From an uncultured Holdemanella sp. (lineage in GTDB: Bacteria > Bacillota_I > Bacilli_A > Erysipelotrichales > Erysipelotrichaceae), in the NCBI GenBank assembly GCA_900754615.1, contig CAAEDN010000079.1, forward strand, positions 1-13,778: a stretch of DNA of 13,778 bases, in the 5' to 3' direction. The position numbers and the translations under genes were made by a program. Each line of letters begins with the position of its first letter. Positions within the stretch are counted from its first letter, which is position 1. Positions 7,648 through 13,662 of the stretch are shown one piece after another. The notes under the pieces are model-generated. The model searched no databases. It was not told the origin of the DNA and was given only the letters and a program-made list of their open reading frames with translations.

Positions 7648-7668
7648 AGGCAAAGAAAAAGATAGAAC

Positions 7669-8595
7669 TTAATCTGTCTGTGTTTCTTTATTGACTAAAA
7701 ATACACTTAAGCTAACTAGAATCAAGGCAATTAAGCTTGAAAATTGGAATGCCTGATTGGATTCATGTAAGACAACACTTGATAGAATAACACCAATGAT
7801 TGGCGTTACACACATATAGACACCAATCTTACTAACAGGATTTACAGATAATAACAATCCCCAAATCGTATAGGCAATAGCTGAAACAAGGGCTAGATGA
7901 ATCAATATAAGAAGGCCTAGATTGAATCCAAATGTAATGTGTCCTCCCATTAAAAATCCTGTTACAGTTAATAGGATACCTCCTAGAAAGAATTGATATC
8001 CACTTAGTAAGACGGCATTTTGATTTTGTGTAAACTTCTTAATTAAAGCCGCTGACATAGCTCCACATAATTGTGACATCAAGACAAATCCTTCACCTAC
8101 AAATGAAAAACTAGCACTGGCTCCACTAATATTCATAAACAGAATACCCAAAAATCCGATAAAACAGCCTAATGTTTTCCTTAGTGTCAGCTTTTCATAA
8201 TGAAAGATCAAACTGGCTACTAATAAAGATATAAAGGCACTGGTACCGGTAATAATCGAACCATTTACTCCCGATGTATGTGAAAGTCCTATATAGTAGA
8301 AAAAGTATTGTCCGGCTGTTTGAAAAAGAGCTAATGTACATACGCCTTGAATGTTTTCTTTTTTTGCAACTAATACTTTTTTCTGTAAGAAAGAGCCAAA
8401 TAATATGACTAAAAGTCCGGCTAACGCAAAGCGAATGCCCGCAAACATCAATATGCTTGGTACACCTTCAATGTTAAATAATTGATATCCCCATTTAATA
8501 AAGGGAGCCGCACTTCCCCATAGTGTACAACATAACATGGCTAGTAAAAACACATGTAATGGCTTTTTAAAAAATTCCCTGTTCTCCATATCCAA
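7669..8595 (-). CDS. EamA/DMT-family membrane transporter
   Basis: This 308-residue integral membrane protein belongs to the drug/metabolite transporter superfamily. Hydrophobic segments across the whole length fit ten membrane spans in two EamA repeats (about 14-155 and 165-300). The first repeat starts with the characteristic WGSAAPFIKWGYQ and IRFALAGLLVIL segments. Members export amino acids, other metabolites or drugs, and the substrate cannot be read from the sequence. The start is uncertain: TTG at 8595 lies 10 bases after an AAGGA site, while ATG at 8589 is 16 bases away. It begins 8 bases after the ABC-F gene and is probably cotranscribed with it. It converges on the serine operon, with no clear terminator of its own. 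Confidence 0.88.
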   Translation of the reverse strand: MDMENREFFKKPLHVFLLAMLCCTLWGSAAPFIKWGYQLFNIEGVPSILMFAGIRFALAGLLVILFGSFLQKKVLVAKKENIQGVCTLALFQTAGQYFFYYIGLSHTSGVNGSIITGTSAFISLLVASLIFHYEKLTLRKTLGCFIGFLGILFMNISGASASFSFVGEGFVLMSQLCGAMSAALIKKFTQNQNAVLLSGYQFFLGGILLTVTGFLMGGHITFGFNLGLLILIHLALVSAIAYTIWGLLLSVNPVSKIGVYMCVTPIIGVILSSVVLHESNQAFQFSSLIALILVSLSVFLVNKETQTD

Positions 8596-8603
8596 TTAAA
8601 ACT

Positions 8604-10346
8604 TTATCCTTCCTTTTTTTCCTCTAATTCCATCCAACGATTGGTTAAAGTTTCAAGTTCTTCTTCTTTCTTCGTTCTCAAATCACTTAATTCTTTTAAT
8701 TTCGCAAAATCACTTTGATACTCATTCATCTGATGATCTAAAGCTTCCATTTCACTTTCTAATACTTCCATCTTCTCAGGTAGTTGCTCCAATTCCTTTT
8801 TTTCCATATAAGATAATTGAGATCTTTTCTTCTTTTCAATCGGCTTTTGAACAACAACCTTCTTATTCTCATCTTTTGATTTCACTAAATAATCACTATA
8901 TCCACCACTGTACTGTTTAAATGTTCCATCCTCTTGATGGACAAACACTTTATCCACTACACGATCCAAAAAGTATCGGTCGTGACTTACAGTAATAATG
9001 GCTCCTTGAAAATTATCTAAATAATCTTCTAAGACATCTAATGTCAATATATCCAAATCATTGGTTGGCTCATCCAATAACAGGATATTTGGCTCTTGCA
9101 TCAGAACTCTTAATAGATATAGTCTTCTTCTTTCTCCACCTGAGAGTCTTGATAATGTCGTGTAGTGCATATTTCTTGGAAATAAAAATCTTTCAAGCAT
9201 TTGTGCAGCACTCAAAGTCATACGATCATATTCAATGACTTTAGAAACTTCCTCAATATAATCAATGACACGCATATTTAAATCTACACCTTGATCGGCT
9301 TGCCTAAAATATCCAATTTTAACAGTTGTGCCATATTCAATAGTTCCAAAAGTTGGTTGTTTTAAACCTGCAATGACATCAAGTAATGTGGATTTACCAC
9401 ATCCATTTTCTCCAATAATACCGATACGGTCTTGGCGTAATAAAACATAGTTGAAATCATGAAACAATTGTTTTTCTGGATAATCAAACCCTAAATTCAT
9501 ACATTCAATTGTTTTATTTCCTAAGCGTTGCATAGCGGCATTGATTTTCAACGACTCTTCTTGTTGTTTAAAACGTTTCTGACGCAATTCTTCAAACCTT
9601 TGAAGTCGACTGTTGGATTTGGTTCCACGGGCTTGTACACCCGCTCTTACCCACTCTAATTCTTTTTTATATAAATTCTTATGTTTATGTGCAGCTAGTT
9701 TTTCTTGTTCGATACGCGTTTCTTTATTTTCTAGATATACTTCATAATTTCCATTATGAATATATAGGTCTCCTTGATCTAATTCAATCATTTTTGTACA
9801 AACACGATCTAAAAAATAACGATCGTGTGTGACCATAAATATTGCACTTTTTGAACGAATTAAATAATTTTCTAGCCATTCAACCATATCATTATCCAAA
9901 TGATTGGTTGGTTCATCTAGAAGCAATAAATCACAACTTGTACATAGTGCTAAGGCAAGAGCCACTCTTTTTCTTTGTCCACCTGACATATTTGACATGG
10001 CACTTTGATAATCTGTAATACCCAATTTCGTTAGGATCGATTTTAATTCAAACTCTGCTACAGGATGCTCATTTTTAGAATTGACCAATTGAATTTCATC
10101 CCATACACAATCCGTTTTGAATTCTGGATTTTGAGGTAAATAATGAATCTTGATTCCATTCTTTTTAATAATGATTCCTGAATCATAATTTTCAATACCT
10201 GCAAGTATCTTTAATAATGTACTTTTGCCTGTACCATTCACACCAATTAACGCAATTTTATCTGCATCTTCGATCGTAAAACTTGCATTTTTCAAAATGC
10301 ATTTATCATTTATATTCTTTTTTAAACTTTCTGTTGAAATTAACAT
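8604..10346 (-). CDS. ABC-F ATPase, Uup-like
   Basis: This soluble 580-residue protein has two ABC domains and no membrane spans. Domain 1 has Walker A GVNGTGKST (35-43), signature SGGQ (121-124) and Walker B DEPTNHLD (144-151). Domain 2 has Walker A GENGCGKST (312-320), an LSGGERRR signature and DEPTNDLD. The inter-domain linker contains WVRAGVQARGTKSNSRLQRF, which resembles Uup, and the C-terminal 70 residues or so (KK..EL..LE) form a charged coiled coil as in Uup. ABC-F proteins act at the ribosome or on nucleic-acid intermediates. A housekeeping Uup-type role is more likely than antibiotic protection. The start at 10346 follows AAGGAGA (10351-10357). An in-frame upstream codon at 10415 lacks a ribosome binding site and falls in the IS end. 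Confidence 0.9.
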   Translation of the reverse strand: MLISTESLKKNINDKCILKNASFTIEDADKIALIGVNGTGKSTLLKILAGIENYDSGIIIKKNGIKIHYLPQNPEFKTDCVWDEIQLVNSKNEHPVAEFELKSILTKLGITDYQSAMSNMSGGQRKRVALALALCTSCDLLLLDEPTNHLDNDMVEWLENYLIRSKSAIFMVTHDRYFLDRVCTKMIELDQGDLYIHNGNYEVYLENKETRIEQEKLAAHKHKNLYKKELEWVRAGVQARGTKSNSRLQRFEELRQKRFKQQEESLKINAAMQRLGNKTIECMNLGFDYPEKQLFHDFNYVLLRQDRIGIIGENGCGKSTLLDVIAGLKQPTFGTIEYGTTVKIGYFRQADQGVDLNMRVIDYIEEVSKVIEYDRMTLSAAQMLERFLFPRNMHYTTLSRLSGGERRRLYLLRVLMQEPNILLLDEPTNDLDILTLDVLEDYLDNFQGAIITVSHDRYFLDRVVDKVFVHQEDGTFKQYSGGYSDYLVKSKDENKKVVVQKPIEKKKRSQLSYMEKKELEQLPEKMEVLESEMEALDHQMNEYQSDFAKLKELSDLRTKKEEELETLTNRWMELEEKKEG

Positions 10347-10371
10347 AAAATCTCCTTGTGTTCTATGAATT

Positions 10372-10444
10372 AAGGCAGAGTACACCAGATATGTGAACAT
10401 AAGACTATTCCGCAAAAGCTTATATATCTGATGGTAAATGCCTT
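10372..10444. repeat. Left-end nested hairpin of the IS element
   Basis: Three nested pairings are present: AAGGCA/TGCCTT (10372-10377 with 10439-10444), CAGATAT/ATATCTG (10386-10392 with 10424-10430) and TAAG/CTTA (10400-10403 with 10419-10422). The last base abuts the tnpA stop at 10445. The apex holds the sequence shared with the right end. It may be the subterminal structure that TnpA recognises, and it also lies in the 5' region of the ABC-F gene. A TTTTATTT tract follows on the plus strand, so it could stop antisense transcripts entering tnpA. Confidence 0.55.
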
Positions 10445-10885
10445 TTATTTAATTAATCTGTTTTTGCTTTTCATTCCCTGTTTACGTATATAGGTTTCGA
10501 AGTTCGCTAATGTATTTTCGGATACGGTTGAAACAAAATATGCGTTGTTCCAGAAGTAGCTTTTCCAGTAGTATTTATCTACTGTATCAGGGTAATCTCT
10601 TCGTGCAAAGCGAGCACTTCTTATTTTTAATGTTTGTATCAGCCTGTGTAATTTGATATCTGATAGAGTTTCAATAAGCAGATACATGCAATCTTCTTCT
10701 CCATTGACTTCTTTGATTATGCAATTAAACATTTTAAGCATATCTTCGATTGTTTTGTACACACTTGTTTTTACGCTTCCTTGCAATACAGGATTTCTGT
10801 ATTTTGTCACAATGTGATATTGAAGAAGATATACAGAGTATGAGCTTCTGTACATTCCATTGACTTTAGGAGTAATGACTATCAC
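10445..10885 (-). CDS. tnpA: IS605-type TnpA (Y1 transposase) with altered HUH motif
   Basis: The protein has up to 146 residues. TnpA normally excises and inserts the element as single-stranded DNA using a His-x-His metal site and a nucleophilic tyrosine. Family features are visible: YHIVTKYRNPVL near the N-terminus, a helical LHRLIQTLKIRSARFAR region, YWKSYFWNNAYF, and the catalytic segment with Tyr132 and Gln136 (YIRKQ). The motif expected as DHxHLL is DCMYLL, so both histidines are replaced (Cys66, Tyr68). The loop between HIV and KYR also looks two residues short. The start is unclear: GTG at 10885 overlaps the GAGGTG site, the ideally spaced codon is ATT (10874-10876), and the first ATG is at 10853-10855. 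It is probably catalytically dead. Confidence 0.85.
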   Translation of the reverse strand: MIVITPKVNGMYRSSYSVYLLQYHIVTKYRNPVLQGSVKTSVYKTIEDMLKMFNCIIKEVNGEEDCMYLLIETLSDIKLHRLIQTLKIRSARFARRDYPDTVDKYYWKSYFWNNAYFVSTVSENTLANFETYIRKQGMKSKNRLIK

Positions 10886-10959
10886 CTCTTCAATATATGT
10901 GTTTATACCGACTATATTATATATTAAAAATCTTATGTATATATCGTAAATATGGTATC

Positions 10960-10991
10960 TTTGTTTATTTTACCAAACAAATCAATATAAT
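10960..10991 (+). promoter_or_regulatory. Probable tnpB promoter with inverted repeat
   Basis: TATAAT (10986-10991) is a perfect -10 box. The best -35 box is TTGTTT (10961-10966) at a long 19-base spacing. TTTGTTT (10960-10966) and AAACAAA (10975-10981) form a perfect 7-bp inverted repeat across the -35 and spacer, which could be an operator or could simply reflect AT-rich DNA. The rest of 10886-11052 is AT-rich and holds no gene. A tnpA promoter on the other strand is not clear. Confidence 0.4.
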
Positions 10992-11052
10992 AGACATTTA
11001 TAACGTCAATTTAAGATGTATTATCTAGGTGTAAAGAAGGAGGTGAAATCAA

Positions 11053-11709
11053 ATGTATAGAACCCAAAGCGTAATCCTAAATCGAAAGAAACAAAGTGTA
11101 ATCTGTTCTTATTTTGACGAATGGAGTCTAACATCGAAGGCAATTTACAACTCAGCCTTGTTCATTGAACGCCAGCTTGTTTCTTCATCTAGCAAATCAG
11201 AAGGAATGTACTCTGAGAATGAAAAAGAAGTGCGCTCTTTGACTCGCGAGATGATTTCTGGAACACAGATGACTGTAGGATATACCAAGCTTGAAAAAAT
11301 CATTCGTAAGTACAAATCTGAACTTTACAAAAGAAATCTCCCTAACCAGAGTGTTCAGCATTGTTTAAAAGCTGTGGTTCATGATATTAAGTCCTATTTC
11401 GAAAGTCTAAAACAGTACAAAGAGAATCCGTCTGCCTTTACAGGAAAGCCAAAGCTTACAAAGTATTGTAAAGCAGATAGAAAGACATTTGTACTGACAA
11501 ATCAGGGATGTGTGCTATATAAACAAACAGATGAAACATACAAACTGAAACTTCCTTATATCACAAGAAAAGATGGAATTCTGTTGGATGTTCCTTATCT
11601 TCCAGCTGATTTTAAAAAGCTGAAAGAAGTCCGTATTGTACCTTATCACGACACGTATAAACTGGAAATTGTTTATGAACAGTTTACAAAAAAAAACCGC
11701 ATACCTTAA
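11053..11709 (+). CDS. tnpB: TnpB, N-terminal part (frameshifted)
   Basis: This 218-residue open frame is the N-terminal half of an IS605 OrfB/TnpB, the RNA-guided nuclease related to Cas12. A strong AAGGAGGTGA site (11037-11046) precedes the ATG. The start (MYRTQSVILNRKKQ) and the region ending in ...YHDTYKLEIVYEQFTKK correspond to the helical and beta-barrel part that binds guide RNA and target DNA in the family. The frame ends at TAA (11707-11709), soon after a run of nine A (11688-11696). The RuvC nuclease part continues in the -1 frame in the next open frame. Joined there, the two would give about 447 residues. Alone, this fragment lacks every nuclease residue. Confidence 0.8.
   Translation: MYRTQSVILNRKKQSVICSYFDEWSLTSKAIYNSALFIERQLVSSSSKSEGMYSENEKEVRSLTREMISGTQMTVGYTKLEKIIRKYKSELYKRNLPNQSVQHCLKAVVHDIKSYFESLKQYKENPSAFTGKPKLTKYCKADRKTFVLTNQGCVLYKQTDETYKLKLPYITRKDGILLDVPYLPADFKKLKEVRIVPYHDTYKLEIVYEQFTKKNRIP
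11688..11696 (+). other. A9 run at the tnpB frame change
   Basis: Nine consecutive A are read as ACA-AAA-AAA-AAC in the first frame. A -1 shift here leads directly into the second tnpB frame (...KK-KPHTLTKVASIDPGVDN), with no stop between. A AAA AAA heptamers support -1 ribosomal slippage in several IS families, and A9 also promotes transcriptional slippage. Equally, one base may simply have been lost or miscalled in the homopolymer. I see no clear stimulatory hairpin just downstream. Confidence 0.75.
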
Positions 11710-11714
11710 CAAAG

Positions 11715-12395
11715 GTGGCATCCATTGATCCAGGTGTCGACAATCTTGTAACTCTAGTAACCGAAGACGAAAGTCTGGTTATCAATGGCAGAATTATCAA
11801 ATCCAAGAATCAATGGTTCAATAAACGAGCTTCCCAACTTAACAGTCATCTTGACAAGATGTACAAGACTTCCAAGCATGAGGATTCAAAGCAGCTAACA
11901 ACCCTTTGGAAGAAGCGTTCGTTATGGATGCTGGATTATCTACATAAAGTATCTAGATACATCATCAATTACTGTGTCGAACACGAAATTGGAACACTGG
12001 TTCTAGGCTCTAACAATGGTTGGAAACAAGAATGTAATATTGGTAAAACTAATACGCAAAACTTTGTTCAGATACCTCACAATCGTTTGTATAACATGAT
12101 TCAGTACAAAGCTGAGGCTGAAGGTATTCAAGTTATTCTTCAGGAAGAAAGTTATACTTCAAAAGCAAGCTACCTAGATAAAGATGCGATTCCTACTTAC
12201 AATCCTGAAGAAGAAAACAAGAAGTATTCGTTTTCAGGGAAACGTATCCATCGAGGATTGTATAACTCAGCTGATGGTACATTGTTGAATGCAGATGTCA
12301 ATGGTGCTGCAAATATATATCGTAAGCACTTTGATGAAACGCCTTTTTCAGCGAAAAGCTTGCAGAATGTTCATAAAATTACGATAGCTGCATAA
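11715..12395 (+). CDS. tnpB: TnpB, C-terminal RuvC part (frameshifted)
   Basis: This 226-residue frame, counted from GTG at 11715, carries the RuvC-like nuclease part of TnpB. The frame is open back through the A9 run, so it is probably reached by frameshift or is a relic; the GTG has only a weak AAAGG nearby. RuvC-I is SIDPGVDN with Asp5, and RuvC-III is NADVNGAANIYRK with Asp194. The segment LVLGSNNGWKQ (95-105) aligns with the usual RuvC-II LEDLN strand, but Gly98 occupies the Glu position. Glu144-Glu145 in EESYTSKAS are nearby acidic candidates. No CxxC zinc-finger pairs are seen. The GWKQ and EESYTSK sequences match a large OrfB subgroup, so some of these features may be normal for it. 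Confidence 0.82.
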   Translation: MASIDPGVDNLVTLVTEDESLVINGRIIKSKNQWFNKRASQLNSHLDKMYKTSKHEDSKQLTTLWKKRSLWMLDYLHKVSRYIINYCVEHEIGTLVLGSNNGWKQECNIGKTNTQNFVQIPHNRLYNMIQYKAEAEGIQVILQEESYTSKASYLDKDAIPTYNPEEENKKYSFSGKRIHRGLYNSADGTLLNADVNGAANIYRKHFDETPFSAKSLQNVHKITIAA

Positions 12396-12483
12396 ATAAA
12401 AAACACGTATTCCGAATAGCTTGTATTAAGCAATCGAATAGAAGCCTTGTGGACAGGCTTTTATAGGTATTCTGATCTCAGAA
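12396..12483 (+). ncRNA. IS right end, candidate omega (guide) RNA 3' region
   Basis: TnpB elements usually encode a guide-scaffold RNA overlapping the tnpB 3' end and the right end. This stretch holds the shared end motif TATTCCGAATAGCTTGTAT (12408-12426), a small odd palindrome TATTC-C-GAATA (12408-12418), two copies of CGAATAG (12413-12419 and 12435-12441), a perfect 6-bp hairpin AAGCCT/AGGCTT with 7-nt loop (12442-12460), and TTCTG/CAGAA with 4-nt loop (12470-12483). The RNA's existence and ends are inferred from family knowledge. Confidence 0.35.
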
Positions 12484-12515
12484 CACTATATAAGAAACCA
12501 CGTATATTGATTTAT

Positions 12516-12544
12516 TTGTATGCATCGGTAGTTCATTATATAAT
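12516..12544 (+). promoter_or_regulatory. Promoter of iadA
   Basis: TTGTAT (12516-12521) and TATAAT (12539-12544) are separated by 17 bases. The predicted transcript starts near 12551, giving a very short leader with GAGGTG (12552-12557) just before the ATG at 12564. The position lies outside the last IS hairpin, so iadA probably keeps its own promoter despite the insertion. Confidence 0.6.
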
Positions 12545-12563
12545 ACTTTTTGAGGTGACACGC

Positions 12564-13625
12564 ATGAAACTTATTAAAAATATTCAAATTTATGCACCTG
12601 AAAATTTGGGAGTAAAGGATGTATTGATTTCAGATTCTAAAATCGAAAAAATTGATAATCATATCGAACTATCTTATCCAATTGAAACAATTGATGGCAC
12701 AGGATGCATTTTAACGCCAGGTCTAATTGATCGCCACGTTCATATTACTGGTGGTGGTGGAGAAGCCGGATTTATTTCTAGAGCTAGACCGATTGATGTG
12801 CAAGAAATATTAGATGCAGGCATAACAACAGTTGTTGGACTGTTAGGAACGGATGGTTATACAAGAAGTACAAAAGAATTATTTGCGAAAGCTAAAGAAT
12901 TAACACAGAAAGGTGTACATACGTATATCTTAACTAGTAGCTATGCCTATCCTGGTAATACATTAACTAGTTCTGTGGAAGATGATATTGTCTTTATTGA
13001 TAGTATTCTTGGTGTAAAACTAGCTTTAAGTGATCATAGATCAAGTCATGTAACTGAAGAAGAATTTATGCGATTGGCTTCTAGGATTCGTACAGCGAGT
13101 TTAATTGCCGGAAAACAAGCTAACCTAACTATCCATATGGGAGATGAAAAACAAGCTTTAAATCTCGTTTTTAACGTCTTAGAAAAAGCAGATATTCCCA
13201 TTTCATTATTCCAACCAACACATTGCACAAGAAATCCTTATTTATTTGAACAAGCCAAGAAATTCACGGATTTAGGCGGAACAATTGATTTAACTTGCGA
13301 TGGAAATGGTAAAACATTAAAGTATATTCAACAAATCAAAAACACAGAAAAAGTAACAATTTCTAGTGACGCACAAGGATCTTGGTCAACATACAACGAA
13401 GATGGTTCAGTGAAAGATATTGGTATAACACCAATTTCCAACTTAAAGAATGAATTTATTTACCTTAAAAATGAACTTGGATATGAAAAGGCTTTACCAT
13501 TCTTTACTAAAAACGTTGCGAATGTCTTGGGCTTTGAATTTACCGGACAAATTAAAGAAGGGTTTGATTGTGATTTAGTTCTTTGGAAAGATGATGAAAT
13601 TCAAAAAGTTATCACAAAAAAATAG
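12564..13625 (+). CDS. iadA: Isoaspartyl dipeptidase (beta-aspartyl peptidase)
   Basis: IadA is a cytoplasmic zinc amidohydrolase that cleaves isoaspartyl dipeptides formed by protein ageing. I start it at ATG 12564, 6 bases after GAGGTG, giving 353 residues. An in-frame codon at 12447 would add 39 residues lying in the IS end and the promoter. The active-site set known from the E. coli enzyme is intact at a constant offset of 10: His58 and His60 (DRHVH), Glu67 (GGGGEAG), Tyr127, carboxylated Lys152 (GVKLALSDHR), Arg159, His191 (HMGD), His220 and Arg223 (PTHCTRN). Asp269 (SSDAQGS) follows after a small deletion. The C-terminus ends about 15-20 residues earlier than in E. coli. The gene is complete and probably monocistronic. 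Confidence 0.93.
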   Translation: MKLIKNIQIYAPENLGVKDVLISDSKIEKIDNHIELSYPIETIDGTGCILTPGLIDRHVHITGGGGEAGFISRARPIDVQEILDAGITTVVGLLGTDGYTRSTKELFAKAKELTQKGVHTYILTSSYAYPGNTLTSSVEDDIVFIDSILGVKLALSDHRSSHVTEEEFMRLASRIRTASLIAGKQANLTIHMGDEKQALNLVFNVLEKADIPISLFQPTHCTRNPYLFEQAKKFTDLGGTIDLTCDGNGKTLKYIQQIKNTEKVTISSDAQGSWSTYNEDGSVKDIGITPISNLKNEFIYLKNELGYEKALPFFTKNVANVLGFEFTGQIKEGFDCDLVLWKDDEIQKVITKK

Positions 13626-13650
13626 GCACTGATTTAATCAGTGCCTTTAT
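13625..13650. terminator. Bidirectional terminator between iadA and rplQ
   Basis: GGCACTGAT (13625-13633) and ATCAGTGCC (13637-13645) form a perfect 9-bp stem with a TTA loop. T-rich sequence follows on the right, and an A-rich tract lies on the left, giving a U run on the minus strand. It can therefore serve both convergent genes. Its first base is the last base of the iadA stop codon. Confidence 0.88.
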
Positions 13651-13662
13651 TCATTAATTGAA

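Larger units (their letters stand above)
10370..12490. mobile_element. IS200/IS605-family element with divergent tnpA and tnpB (approximate ends)
   Basis: A Y1-type transposase gene (minus strand) and a tnpB gene (plus strand) diverge from a shared 167-bp region, which is the IS605 layout. The flanks share a motif in direct orientation: TATTCCGCAAAAGCTTATAT at 10406-10425 and TATTCCGAATAGCTTGTAT at 12408-12426. Hairpins lie at both ends, as expected for single-strand transposition. Elements of this family lack terminal inverted repeats and target duplications, so exact ends cannot be fixed from one copy. The ends given are estimates bounded by the ABC-F ribosome binding site and the iadA promoter. 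The element separates two divergent chromosomal genes. Several lesions suggest that it cannot move by itself. Confidence 0.75.

Noticed and set aside
8604..10346. Antibiotic-resistance ABC-F protein
   Set aside because: The linker and C-terminal coiled coil resemble the housekeeping Uup group. I see no resistance-type extended linker signature and no resistance neighbours.
10347..10415. N-terminal extension of the ABC-F protein to position 10415
   Set aside because: The start at 10346 has a strong AAGGAGA site and begins exactly where ABC domain homology begins. The extension translates IS-end sequence.
10372..10444. Intrinsic terminator for tnpA
   Set aside because: The structure has large internal loops, and on the minus strand it is followed by TTAATTC and not a U run.
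10358..12486. GTGTTCT (10358-10364) and AGAACAC (12480-12486) as terminal inverted repeats of the element
   Set aside because: IS200/IS605 elements do not have terminal inverted repeats, and a 7-bp match in AT-rich flanks is easily chance. Useful only as a rough bracket for the insertion.
12447..12563. N-terminal extension of IadA to position 12447
   Set aside because: It would begin within the IS right-end hairpin and upstream of the iadA promoter. The ATG at 12564 has GAGGTG at good spacing and matches the family N-terminus.
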